Positions 44,845-53,348 of a stretch of DNA of 64,000 nt are shown here, one piece after another (positions within the stretch are counted from its first letter, which is position 1; each line of letters opens with the position of its first letter). The translations under genes were made by a program, and so were the position numbers. This DNA comes from Sphingopyxis sp. Its GTDB lineage: Bacteria; Pseudomonadota; Alphaproteobacteria; Sphingomonadales; Sphingomonadaceae. Where the stretch lies: assembly GCA_016463225.1 (NCBI GenBank), contig JAEMRT010000002.1:1-64000 (forward strand), in the 5' to 3' direction. The notes beneath the pieces were generated by a model. It worked only from the letters and a program-made list of their open reading frames with translations. It ran no database searches and had not been told where the DNA came from.

Positions 44845-46230
44845 TCAGTTGCCGTGCGCCTTCATGACGTCATAGGCGGCCAGCGCGCGTTCGCGGGCCT
44901 CGCGATGACCGATGATCTTTGCCGGATAGCTCTGCGGCCGCTGCCCGAAGGCGTCCGGGTCGTGAATCGCCGGTTCGGTCACGGCGGCAAGTTCGGGTAC
45001 CCATTGGCGGATATAGGCAGCGGCATCGAACTTCTCAGATTGTGTCAGCGGCGCCATGATGCGCGGGAACATGTTGCTATCGACCCCGCTGCCCGCCACC
45101 CACTGCCAGTTTACCGCGTTCGAAGCATAGTCCGCATCGACCAGCGTGTCCCAGAACCATTGCTCGCCGCGGCGCCAGTCGATCAGCAGATGCTTGATCA
45201 GAAAACTCGCGGCAATCATCCGCACCCGGTTGTGCATCCACCCCGTCGTCCACAGCTGCCGCATCCCGGCATCGACGATCGGATAGCCGGTCCGTCCACG
45301 TTGCCAGGCCACGAGATCAGCATCGGCCTCGCTGCCGCCGCGCCAAGGCAAGTTGTCAAACGCCGCGCGCACACTGCGGCTGCCATAGTCAGGAAATTGC
45401 AGGATAATATTCTGGGCATAGTCGCGCCAGCCGATCTCGCCCAGAAACACGTCGACCGAGCCTCCGGCGTTGGCGATCTGGTGCCAAATCGTGGCGGGTG
45501 ACACCTCACCGAAATGCAGATGCGGCGACAGGCGCGAACTGCCCTCTTGTGACGGCAGGTTGCGGCAGCGGCCATATTCCGATGCAGCGTCGACGAAATC
45601 AGCGATCCGTTCGCGCGCGCCCGCTTCGCCCGGCGCCCATTCGGCGGCAAAGCCGTCGGCCCAATCGGGCTTGGTCGGCAACAAATTCCAGTCGGCCAGC
45701 GTATCCGACACCGGCAATCGGTCGGGCACCGCAAGATTTCGCGGGCATTCCGACGGACTTGGGGGTGGCATCCGCTCTTTCAGCGCGCGCCAAAAGGGGG
45801 TGTAAATCTTATAGGGTGTTCCGCCGCCCGTCGTCAGCGACCCCGGCGGGAGCAGGTAATTGCCGTCATGGCAAATCAGGTCGAGCCGCTTCGCCACCGC
45901 CTTTTCAGCGTTGCGCCACCACGGCTCATAATGGCGCAGACAATGAACCGACGCCGCGCCAGTTTCTTCTGCAATCAGAGCAAGTTGCTCTTCGCTCTTC
46001 CCGCGCCGCAGAATCAGTCGCGACCCCTTTTCGCGCAGGTTCGCGTCGAGGCTCGCGAGGCTATGGTGCAGCCACCAACGCAACGCCGCGCCCATGCGGC
46101 GATGCTTCGGCGTTTCATCGTCGAGGATGAAGACGGGGATCACCGGCCCGCTCGCCGCCGCCGCGACGAGCGCCGCCTGATCCGACAACCGCAGATCGCG
46201 GCGGAACCACAAAATGCTCGGCGCGGTCAT
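44845..46230 (-). CDS. phrB: deoxyribodipyrimidine photolyase, class I
   Basis: 461 residues. The N-terminal antenna domain (ILWFRRDLRLSDQAAL onward) precedes the FAD-binding helical domain: LSPHLHFGEVSP near 265, IGWRDYAQNIIL, then GRTGYPIVDAGMRQLWTTGWMHNRVRM near 345-371, and DADYASNAVNWQWVAGSGVD near 395, where the Asn-Trp-Gln-Trp region contacts the cyclobutane dimer. It repairs UV-induced pyrimidine dimers with blue light. The ATG at 46230 overlaps the upstream gene's stop by four bases. Confidence 0.94.
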   Translation of the reverse strand: MTAPSILWFRRDLRLSDQAALVAAAASGPVIPVFILDDETPKHRRMGAALRWWLHHSLASLDANLREKGSRLILRRGKSEEQLALIAEETGAASVHCLRHYEPWWRNAEKAVAKRLDLICHDGNYLLPPGSLTTGGGTPYKIYTPFWRALKERMPPPSPSECPRNLAVPDRLPVSDTLADWNLLPTKPDWADGFAAEWAPGEAGARERIADFVDAASEYGRCRNLPSQEGSSRLSPHLHFGEVSPATIWHQIANAGGSVDVFLGEIGWRDYAQNIILQFPDYGSRSVRAAFDNLPWRGGSEADADLVAWQRGRTGYPIVDAGMRQLWTTGWMHNRVRMIAASFLIKHLLIDWRRGEQWFWDTLVDADYASNAVNWQWVAGSGVDSNMFPRIMAPLTQSEKFDAAAYIRQWVPELAAVTEPAIHDPDAFGQRPQSYPAKIIGHREARERALAAYDVMKAHGN

Positions 46231-47186
46231 TCGTCGTGCGTGGCGGTGTCGGGTGCGGTCAGCCGGACCTGGAACCGGTCCTGCGACAGCGGATGCATGA
46301 AACGCTGGTCGCGCAGCAGGATCGCGTCGCCGTCCTTCTGCGCCACCGGCATCCGCGCCCAGAACAGGAACGCGCGCGCATCGGGGTCGCCCATCAGCCA
46401 TGTTTTCAGGCGCGCGTCGTCCATCCCGGTCGGCTGCCCGCTGATGTCGAGATTACCGCCCACGCCGGGCGTGAAATCACCGCTCCCGTAACGCTCTGCG
46501 GTGCGCCAGAAGATGTCGCGTTGCCAGAAGGCCAGCGGCGGCGGGCTGGCGACAACCAGCGCGTCGCGATGCCCGCTCGCTGCCAGTGCGCTCGCGGTCG
46601 TCCGTTCGGCGGCGCCCGTAATCAGCCCATTGACGAAAATATAGGCGCAAACCGCGGTGAAGCCGGCCCACGCTGGCCGCTGCCAATGCGGCGCCCCGCC
46701 CCGCTCGCGGCGCAGCGATAGCCACACCGACAGACCCAGCGCGATCCATATCCACAGGTCGATGATGAAGATCGTGTCGCCATAAAACCATTGCGACGAA
46801 AAGGGCTCGAGCAGGCGGATGCCGTAATTGTTGAGCCAGTCGAGCGCAGGGTGGCTGAGGCAGCCGATATAGGCGAGTGCAAGCAACCAGCCTTTGTGGA
46901 TCGGAGGCCGTCCCGCCGGGCGCTTGCCGCGCCTCGCCTGCCAGCGATCGCACGCCAGCATCGCCGCCCACAGCAGGATCGGCAGGATGGCGAGTGCGAT
47001 CGGACCATGCGTAATCCCGCGGCGGAAGCCCAGATGCTGAATCCCGTCGAGCCACGCCAGACACGCCACATCGATGTCGGGCAGGTTCGCCGCCAGAATC
47101 AGTGTCGGGATCGCCAGACCGGTCTTTTTCTTGAGCCCCATCTGGCCGAGAACCGCGCCGACGAGGCTATGCGTTAGATTGTCCAT
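46227..47186 (-). CDS. YdjM/DUF457 family membrane-bound metal-dependent hydrolase
   Basis: 319 residues. The N-terminus MDNLTHSLVGAVLG with ANLPDIDVACL, FRRGITHGPIALAIL and GCLSHPALDWLNNYGIR is the DUF457/YdjM pattern. His and Asp residues (THSL, PDID, RGITHG, SHPALDWLN) form the presumed metal site in the membrane. There are about five helices in the first 200 residues, then a 120-residue soluble C-terminal part. Members are LexA-regulated in enterobacteria. The stop overlaps the photolyase start (ATGA), so it belongs with UV repair here. Confidence 0.88.
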   Translation of the reverse strand: MDNLTHSLVGAVLGQMGLKKKTGLAIPTLILAANLPDIDVACLAWLDGIQHLGFRRGITHGPIALAILPILLWAAMLACDRWQARRGKRPAGRPPIHKGWLLALAYIGCLSHPALDWLNNYGIRLLEPFSSQWFYGDTIFIIDLWIWIALGLSVWLSLRRERGGAPHWQRPAWAGFTAVCAYIFVNGLITGAAERTTASALAASGHRDALVVASPPPLAFWQRDIFWRTAERYGSGDFTPGVGGNLDISGQPTGMDDARLKTWLMGDPDARAFLFWARMPVAQKDGDAILLRDQRFMHPLSQDRFQVRLTAPDTATHDE

Positions 47187-47274
47187 CGCCGCTTGGTGGC
47201 GTGGATCAAGCCGCTTTGCAATGCGCTATGCGGACCGGGTCACGATCATCCGGCGAACACCAAGGGCGCGACGA

Positions 47275-48312
47275 TTAGAGTTCGGGTCCGCCTTCAGTCA
47301 CCGTCCACGTCTGGCCCTTTTTTAGTAGGCTTTGCAGATCGGCCGTCTTGCCTTCCGCCGCCGCCGCATTCTGGCGCCAGACATCGGCCTCGAAGGTCGG
47401 GCGCGGATCGTCGTAAAGCACGCCGAGCGCCATCGGGAATTCGCCGAAGCGCATTTCGACCAGCATATGCGCGACGCTGCGGTTGGTGACGTCGTGGACG
47501 ATCACCCCCGCGGCCTGCCAGTCGCCATCGACGACATCGACCACCTTCAGGTGCAGCGCTTCGGCGTCGAGCGCGATGCCCTTGGTCCCTTTGGCATAGA
47601 GCATCGGTTCGCCATTCTCGAGCCAGAGCTGGCGATCCTCGGCGCCCTTCGGCGCCGCGAAATCCTCGAACACGTCTTTGTTATAGACGATACAGTTCTG
47701 GAAAATCTCGATAAAGGCCGCGCCCTTGTGGGCGTGTGCCGCTTTCAAAACCTCGGGCAGCTTTTTCGACACGTCAAATCCGCGCGCCACGAAGCGCGAT
47801 CCGGCGCCCAGCGCAAACGCGGCGGGCTGCGCCGGGCGATCGACTGATCCATAGGGCGTCGACGGGCTGGTCGTGCCAACGCGGCTCGTCGGCGAATATT
47901 GCCCCTTGGTAAGCCCGTAGATTTCGTTGTTGAACAGCATGATCTGACAATCGAGATTGCGGCGGATCAGGTGCATCGTGTGGTTGCCGCCGATCGACAG
48001 TCCGTCGCCGTCGCCGGTGACGATCCACACGTCGAGATTCGGGTTGGCGAGCTTCAGCCCCGTCGCGAACGCGGGTGCGCGGCCGTGAATCGTATGGAAG
48101 CCATAGGTTTCCATATAATAGGGGAAGCGCGACGAGCAGCCGATACCGCTGATGAACACGGTATTTTCGGGCGCCGTGCCGATTTCTGGCATGGTGCGCT
48201 GCACCGCCTTCAGGATCGCATAGTCGCCGCAGCCCGGGCACCAGCGCACTTCCTGATCGGTTTCCCAGTCTTTCAGCGTCGTTGCGCGGGCGATGGGAGT
48301 AATCTGGTTCAT
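47275..48312 (-). CDS. korB: 2-oxoacid:ferredoxin oxidoreductase, beta subunit
   Basis: 345 residues. TPP-binding subunit of 2-oxoglutarate:ferredoxin oxidoreductase. Four Cys ligands for one [4Fe-4S] cluster are visible: WCPGCGDY (two), GIGCSSRFPYYM and FQNCIVY. The TPP/Mg motif is GDGDGLSIGGNH near residue 101 with FNNEIYGLTKGQYSPTS after it. The enzyme converts 2-oxoglutarate to succinyl-CoA and reduced ferredoxin. It is downstream of korA with a four-base overlap. 2-oxoglutarate specificity is inferred from the two-subunit architecture; other 2-oxoacids remain possible. Confidence 0.93.
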   Translation of the reverse strand: MNQITPIARATTLKDWETDQEVRWCPGCGDYAILKAVQRTMPEIGTAPENTVFISGIGCSSRFPYYMETYGFHTIHGRAPAFATGLKLANPNLDVWIVTGDGDGLSIGGNHTMHLIRRNLDCQIMLFNNEIYGLTKGQYSPTSRVGTTSPSTPYGSVDRPAQPAAFALGAGSRFVARGFDVSKKLPEVLKAAHAHKGAAFIEIFQNCIVYNKDVFEDFAAPKGAEDRQLWLENGEPMLYAKGTKGIALDAEALHLKVVDVVDGDWQAAGVIVHDVTNRSVAHMLVEMRFGEFPMALGVLYDDPRPTFEADVWRQNAAAAEGKTADLQSLLKKGQTWTVTEGGPEL

Positions 48313-50171
48313 GCTAGTGCCTCCTCAATGGCGGCTTCGATCTCAGCGATCGTAAACGGCTGGCCCGATACCTTGTTTACGGGTTTGGCGTCGACCAGAT
48401 ATTGGTCGCGCAGCACCGTCTTGAGCTGACCGGTGTTCATTTCGGGCACGATGACCTTGTCATAGCTTTTGAGCAGGTCGCCCAGATTGGTGGGCAGCGG
48501 CCAGATATGGCGGATATGGACGTGGCTGACGTCCGCACCCTCGGCGCGTTTGCGGCGCACCGCCTGATGGATCGGTCCAAAGGTCGAGCCCCAGCCGACC
48601 ACCGCCAGCTTACCACTCTCCGCGCCGAGTTCGACAATCTGGTCGGGCACTTTGATGCCGTCGATCTTGGCCTTGCGAATGTCGGTCATCGCCTGATGGT
48701 TCGACGCCTCATAATTGATGTGGCCGGTATCGAGTTCCTTCTCGATCCCGCCGATACGGTGGAGCAGCCCGGGCGTGCCCGGCTTGACCCACGGACGTTT
48801 GAGATTTTCGTCGCGGCCGTAAGGCTTGAACCCGCCTTCGGGCACTTCGGTCAGGAATTCGACCGGGAAGGCTTCGTAGGTTGTGAGATCAGGCACCGCC
48901 CATGGCTCGGCGGCGTTGGCGATATAGCCGTCGGTGAGCAGGATCACCGGGGTCATATATTGCACCGCGATGCGCACCGCCTCGATCGCACATTCGAACG
49001 CATCGCCGGGCGAGCGCGCCGAAATCACGGGCATCGGCGCATCGCCATTGCGGCCATAAACCGCCTGATACAGATCCGACTGTTCGGTCTTGGTCGGCAG
49101 GCCGGTCGACGGGCCGCCGCGCTGTGAATTGACGATGACGAGTGGCAGCTCGGTCATGATCGCGAGGCCCATTGCCTCGCCTTTCAGCGCGATCCCCGGC
49201 CCCGACGAGCTGGTGACGCCGAGCGAACCGGCATAGCTGGCGCCAATGGCCGAGCAGATCGCAGCGATCTCGTCCTCGGCCTGAAAAGTCGTGACGTCAT
49301 ATTCCTTGAGCCGCGACAGGTGATGGAGAATCGCCGACGCGGGCGTGATCGGATAGCCGCCAAAGAACATCGGCAGCTTCGCCAGTTGCGCGCCCGCGAC
49401 AAGGCCCAGGGCGATGCCCTCAGCGCCGGTCAGCGTGCGATACAACCCCGGCGCGACCGGCGCGGGATCGACATGGTGTTGCTTGAGCGGCCCAGCCAAC
49501 TCGGCGGTCTCGCCATATGCATGACCCGCATTCAGCGCCGCGATATTGGCGGCGGCAAGATCGGGCGCCTTGGCGAATTTCGCGTTGAGCCAGTCAATGA
49601 GCGGCGCGCGATCGCGGTCGAACATCCACAGCGCCAGCCCCAGCGTCCACATATTTTTGCAGCGCAAGGCTTCCTTGTTGCCAAGGCCAAAGGGCTTCAC
49701 CGCATCCATCGTCAGCTGGCTGATGTTGAGCTTGAGAAGCTGCCATTTCGCCAGACTGCCATCGTCGAGCGGGTTGGCGTCATATTTCGCCTTGGCGAGG
49801 TTGCGATCGTTGAACTCGCCCTCGTCAGCGATGATCAGCCCGCCCTGTTTGAGCGAGGGCACATTGGTCTTGAGCGCAGCCGGGTTCATCGCGACGAGGA
49901 CGTCGGGCGCGTCGCCCGCGGTGTCGATCGCCGACGATCCGAAATTGATCTGGAAGGCAGACACCCCGAACAATGTGCCCTGCGGCGCGCGAATCTCGGC
50001 GGGAAAATCGGGGAAGGTCGCAAAGTCGTTGCCCGCGAGCGCCGACGACAGCGTGAACTGACCGCCGGTCAGCTGCATCCCGTCGCCGCTATCACCTGCA
50101 AATCTTACTACCACTGCATCCGAAAGGGGGGACTGCCGCTTGTCGGCTTCGTCCACTACCGCTGTCGCCAT
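48309..50171 (-). CDS. korA: 2-oxoacid:acceptor oxidoreductase, alpha (gamma-alpha fused) subunit
   Basis: 620 residues. The N-terminal 180 residues are the gamma domain (VVRFAGDSGDGMQLTGGQF), and the rest is the alpha pyrimidine-binding domain (FFGGYPITPASAILHHLSRL near 270, SSSGPGIALKGEAMGLAIM near 320, and a C-terminal domain KLAVVGWGSTFGPIHQA). This fused form is the two-subunit KorAB arrangement. Electrons leave via KorB's cluster. ATG at 50171. The 198-base gap to the divergent esterase should contain both promoters. Confidence 0.93.
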   Translation of the reverse strand: MATAVVDEADKRQSPLSDAVVVRFAGDSGDGMQLTGGQFTLSSALAGNDFATFPDFPAEIRAPQGTLFGVSAFQINFGSSAIDTAGDAPDVLVAMNPAALKTNVPSLKQGGLIIADEGEFNDRNLAKAKYDANPLDDGSLAKWQLLKLNISQLTMDAVKPFGLGNKEALRCKNMWTLGLALWMFDRDRAPLIDWLNAKFAKAPDLAAANIAALNAGHAYGETAELAGPLKQHHVDPAPVAPGLYRTLTGAEGIALGLVAGAQLAKLPMFFGGYPITPASAILHHLSRLKEYDVTTFQAEDEIAAICSAIGASYAGSLGVTSSSGPGIALKGEAMGLAIMTELPLVIVNSQRGGPSTGLPTKTEQSDLYQAVYGRNGDAPMPVISARSPGDAFECAIEAVRIAVQYMTPVILLTDGYIANAAEPWAVPDLTTYEAFPVEFLTEVPEGGFKPYGRDENLKRPWVKPGTPGLLHRIGGIEKELDTGHINYEASNHQAMTDIRKAKIDGIKVPDQIVELGAESGKLAVVGWGSTFGPIHQAVRRKRAEGADVSHVHIRHIWPLPTNLGDLLKSYDKVIVPEMNTGQLKTVLRDQYLVDAKPVNKVSGQPFTIAEIEAAIEEALA

Positions 50172-50369
50172 TTTATCTTCTGCCTTGAATCTTGCGAACC
50201 TGTGACGCTGGCCTAGGCCTGTGGGCGCGATGCCGCAATTCAGAAAAAATTGTCCGCCGCAAACTTCAAACGTCCGAATGGGTTGCCAATTGCCATTGAA
50301 TTATCCGCCGCGATGCCGAATAGCTGCGCGAACGACAGGCCGCACAAGCGGAACGAGGGGATCATCAGG

Positions 50370-51317
50370 ATGACCGACGGCACCACCCATTATACGCGCC
50401 CCGACGTGGCGATGTTCCTCGCTTTCCTCAATGCGCAGGAAGGCCCCAAGATGGAAGAGTTGCCGCCTGCCGAGGCGCGCGAGATGTTCCGCATGATGGC
50501 CCAGATGGCCGACGGGCCGCGCGGCGAGATTGCGAAGGTCGAGGATCGGGCAATTCCCGGCCCCGCGGGCGAGATTCCGATCCGCATCTATGACAATCGT
50601 CCCGATCGCGAACCCGGCCCCGTGATGGTCTTTTATCACGGCGGCGGCTGGGTGATCGGCGACCTCGACACCCACGACGCCTATTGTGCCGAAGCCGCGC
50701 GCCTGCTCGACATGCCGGTGATCGCGGTCGATTATCGCCTCGCGCCCGAACACCCCTTCCCTGCCGCGCCCAACGATTGCGAAGCGGCGACGCGCTGGGT
50801 CGCGGATCATTTCCCTTGCACCGGACTGGTCCTGTCGGGCGAAAGCGCTGGCGGCAATCTGACGATAGCGACGGCACTCACGTTGCGCGACAAGCCCGCC
50901 GCCAAGCCAGTGATCGCCATCCACCCCATTTACCCAGCGGTCACGACGCACGACGACTGGCAAAGCTATCGTGATTTCGGCGAAGGCCATTTGCTGACGA
51001 CCGGCAGCATGACGTATTTCGGCAATCATTATGCCGCGGACCCCGCCGACTATCGTGCATCGCCGCTCGATTTCCCCGCCGCGGGTCTGCCGCCGACGCT
51101 GCTCACCACCGCAGGTCTCGATCCGCTACGCGATCAGGGCCGCGCTTACGCCGCCAAGCTGATCGAGGCCGGTGTACCAACAACCTATCGCGAAGCGACG
51201 GGCAGCATTCACGGCTACATCAATCTGGCGCAAGGCATCCCGAGCGCCAAGGGCGACATCAGCGGCGCGTTGACGGTCTTGAAAGCGATCGTCGCTGAAG
51301 CTAGCGGGACGTCATGA
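50370..51317 (+). CDS. alpha/beta hydrolase, hormone-sensitive-lipase family esterase
   Basis: 315 residues. Oxyanion-hole motif HGGGW starts near residue 90, nucleophile Ser159 is in GESAGG, the acid is in LDPLRDQ near 257, and the catalytic His is in SIHGY near 286. The chemistry is hydrolysis of short acyl esters. The ATG at 50370 is used because the 40 open codons before it (from a TTG at 50250) show no hydrolase-like sequence; GAGGGG lies 9-14 bases upstream. The stop overlaps the rppH start (ATGA). Confidence 0.9.
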   Translation: MTDGTTHYTRPDVAMFLAFLNAQEGPKMEELPPAEAREMFRMMAQMADGPRGEIAKVEDRAIPGPAGEIPIRIYDNRPDREPGPVMVFYHGGGWVIGDLDTHDAYCAEAARLLDMPVIAVDYRLAPEHPFPAAPNDCEAATRWVADHFPCTGLVLSGESAGGNLTIATALTLRDKPAAKPVIAIHPIYPAVTTHDDWQSYRDFGEGHLLTTGSMTYFGNHYAADPADYRASPLDFPAAGLPPTLLTTAGLDPLRDQGRAYAAKLIEAGVPTTYREATGSIHGYINLAQGIPSAKGDISGALTVLKAIVAEASGTS

Positions 51318-51790
51318 TCGATCCCAGCACGCTTCCCTACCGCCCCTGCGCCGGCGTCATGCTCGCCAACCGCGACGGCCGTGTCTTCGTCGGCCAGCGG
51401 CTCGATACTTCCAGCGAGGCGTGGCAGATGCCGCAAGGCGGGATCGACCCCGGCGAAGATGCCGAAATGGCCGCGATCCGCGAGCTGGGCGAGGAAACCG
51501 GCGTCCATGGCGGACTGGTTGAGATCATCGCGCGCAGCCGCGAGGAATATTTCTATGACCTGCCCGACGAATTGATCGGCAAGATGTGGGGCGGAAAATA
51601 TCGCGGTCAGCGCCAGCACTGGTTTCTGATGCGCTTCATGGGCGAGGATGGCGACGTCAACATCGCCACCAAGCATCAGGAATTTCGCGCCTGGAAATGG
51701 GCGGAGCTGAACGAGATCGAAAAGCTCATCGTGCCCTTCAAGCGGGTACTTTACCGCGGACTGGTCGAGGAGTTCGGCCCACTCGTCTGA
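51314..51790 (+). CDS. rppH: RNA pyrophosphohydrolase
   Basis: Nudix hydrolase of 158 residues that removes pyrophosphate from 5'-triphosphate RNA and so triggers decay. The Nudix box GX5EX7REUXEEXGU is complete at residues 42-64 (GGIDPGEDAEMAA, then IRELGEETGV). LPYRPCAGVMLANRDGRVFVGQR is the RppH/IalA N-terminus. It is translationally coupled to the esterase. Its last 40 bases overlap the convergent UDG gene, so the two mRNAs could pair. Confidence 0.93.
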   Translation: MIDPSTLPYRPCAGVMLANRDGRVFVGQRLDTSSEAWQMPQGGIDPGEDAEMAAIRELGEETGVHGGLVEIIARSREEYFYDLPDELIGKMWGGKYRGQRQHWFLMRFMGEDGDVNIATKHQEFRAWKWAELNEIEKLIVPFKRVLYRGLVEEFGPLV

Positions 51791-52440
51791 TCCCGCAGCG
51801 CCAGCGCTATCCGGAATACATCGCCGAACATCTGTGGTGTCAGGCGCCCGGTGTTCGTGTTGTAGCGCGAGCAATGATAGCTATCGACCAAGCGCCTCCC
51901 ATCCGCGAGCAGATGAATGGCCCCATGACCAAAAGGATGCGCCGCTAGGCGCGCGCCTGCTGCCCTTAGCACGGCATCATGCGCGATCCGTCCGAGGGCG
52001 ATGATGACGCGGACCCGCGGCAAGGCGGCCAGTTGTTGCTCAAAAAACGGTCGGCAGCTCGCAATCTCCGCCGGCGTCGGCTTGTTCTGCGGCGGCAGGC
52101 ATTTGACGCTGTTGACGATGATTGCGCCGTCCAGCGTCAGCCCATCGTTGATCCGCGCGTCGTATCGGCCGTTACTCAGCCCGAACTCGGCAAGCGTCGC
52201 GAACAGCAGGTCGCCCGCATAGTCGCCGGTGAACGGCCGCCCCGTCCGGTTCGCGCCATGCTTGCCCGGCGCCAGTCCCGCAAAGGCCAGCCAGGCGTCG
52301 GGATCGCCGAACGCATGTACCGGCGCGTTCCACCAATCGGGATGCCCGGCCTTACATTCCTGCCGAAAGGCGACGAGCCGCGGGCATCGCCGGCAGTCGC
52401 GCGGCGGCTCGGTTCCGGGCAATGGGCTGTCAATTTCCAC
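51751..52440 (-). CDS. uracil-DNA glycosylase, family 5 (UDGb-like)
   Basis: 229 residues. The motif GLAPGKHGANRTGRPFTGDYAG (55-76, given in parts: GLAPGKHGANR, TGRPFTGDYAG) is diagnostic of family 5 UDGs, which remove uracil and related bases without the Asp catalytic residue of family 1. Cysteines at 16, 19 and 29 (CRRC, EC) and VNSVKC near 117 fit the [4Fe-4S] ligands of thermophilic-type UDGs. The leucine-loop region is SYHCSRYN rather than the common HPS. The 3' end overlaps rppH by 40 bases. Confidence 0.9.
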   Translation of the reverse strand: MEIDSPLPGTEPPRDCRRCPRLVAFRQECKAGHPDWWNAPVHAFGDPDAWLAFAGLAPGKHGANRTGRPFTGDYAGDLLFATLAEFGLSNGRYDARINDGLTLDGAIIVNSVKCLPPQNKPTPAEIASCRPFFEQQLAALPRVRVIIALGRIAHDAVLRAAGARLAAHPFGHGAIHLLADGRRLVDSYHCSRYNTNTGRLTPQMFGDVFRIALALRDQTSGPNSSTSPR

Positions 52441-52463
52441 GCATCTGCGATAGGCGCGGGTTC

Positions 52464-52985
52464 ATGAGCAACGCAATGCCGCTTCCTCTTTATGCCATCG
52501 GCCTGGGGTCGAACCGACGCCATGTGCGCTTCGGCGATCCGCGCGCGGTGCTGCTCGCCGCGCTCGCCGCGCTCGAAAGCGACGACATTGAGGCCGTCGA
52601 TGCCAGCCCGATCATCGCCAGCGACCCGCTCGGCCCCTCGCGCCGCCGTTATGCCAATGCGGTCGCACTGGTCGCGTCGGCGCTGAGCCCGCCCGAAATG
52701 CTCGAAAGACTGCACGCGATCGAAACCACCTTCGGCCGCCGCACCGGGCAGCGGTGGAGTGCGCGAACGCTCGACCTCGACATTCTCCTCTGGTCGGGCG
52801 GCATCTGGTCCGACAGCGCGCTGACCATTCCCCACCCGTCTATCGAACAACGCGCCTTCGTCCTCGGCCCGCTGCGCGCCATCGTTCCCGAATGGCAGCA
52901 CCCGCTCCACGGCCGCAGCGTCCGCCAACTCGCCGCGCGCCTTGCACGTCCAAAGCCGGTTGACCGGGGCGCAGCGGCGCACTAG
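52464..52985 (+). CDS. folK: 2-amino-4-hydroxy-6-hydroxymethyldihydropteridine pyrophosphokinase
   Basis: HPPK of 173 residues, transferring pyrophosphate from ATP to hydroxymethyl-dihydropterin in folate synthesis. Family marks: YAIGLGSNRRH at residues 9-19, the pterin-contact YANAVALV near 64, FGRR near 89, and RTLDLDILLW near 101-110 carrying the two Mg-binding Asp residues, then IPHPSIEQRAFVLGPL. It is the last core gene before tRNA-Lys, with 42 bases between. ATG 52464 is preferred over the open frame upstream, which overlaps the UDG start. Confidence 0.93.
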   Translation: MSNAMPLPLYAIGLGSNRRHVRFGDPRAVLLAALAALESDDIEAVDASPIIASDPLGPSRRRYANAVALVASALSPPEMLERLHAIETTFGRRTGQRWSARTLDLDILLWSGGIWSDSALTIPHPSIEQRAFVLGPLRAIVPEWQHPLHGRSVRQLAARLARPKPVDRGAAAH

Positions 52986-53027
52986 GGCGACGGCTCACTT
53001 CGCACGCCGCCTTTGCAGCGCCGCGAT

Positions 53028-53103
53028 GGGCCCTTAGCTCAGTCGGTAGAGCAACTGACTTTTAATCAGTAGGTCGCTGGTTCGAACCCAGCAGGGCTCA
53101 CCA
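53028..53103 (+). tRNA. tRNA-Lys(TTT)
   Basis: Acceptor GGGCCCT/AGGGCTC with one G-U pair. The D arm is GCTC...GAGC, the anticodon stem ACTGA/TCAGT holds loop CTTTTAA with anticodon TTT, and the T arm is GCTGG TTCGAAC CCAGC. The CCA at 53101-53103 is encoded. Gene content changes from core to mobile directly after it, so its 3' end is the likely attachment site of the element to the right. Confidence 0.97.
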
Positions 53104-53348
53104 TATTTTATGTTACAATTCAATTAGTTAGGTTCATCAAAACATCGAGAGTCTAGCTGATTATGGAAATGAGTACCGAACAAGCACCGAACAGCAGCTC
53201 GGTTCGTCGCGAAAGGCTGTGAACGGGAGAATGCGGCTGTTCGCAAATCCATCGGGCATTGTTACAGTGAAGAGCAAGCGAAGGGGCTGTTTCGATCCGA
53301 CGAACGCGTTACCCGCGCCGATACTGAATAGACGGGACGGGTAATCTA

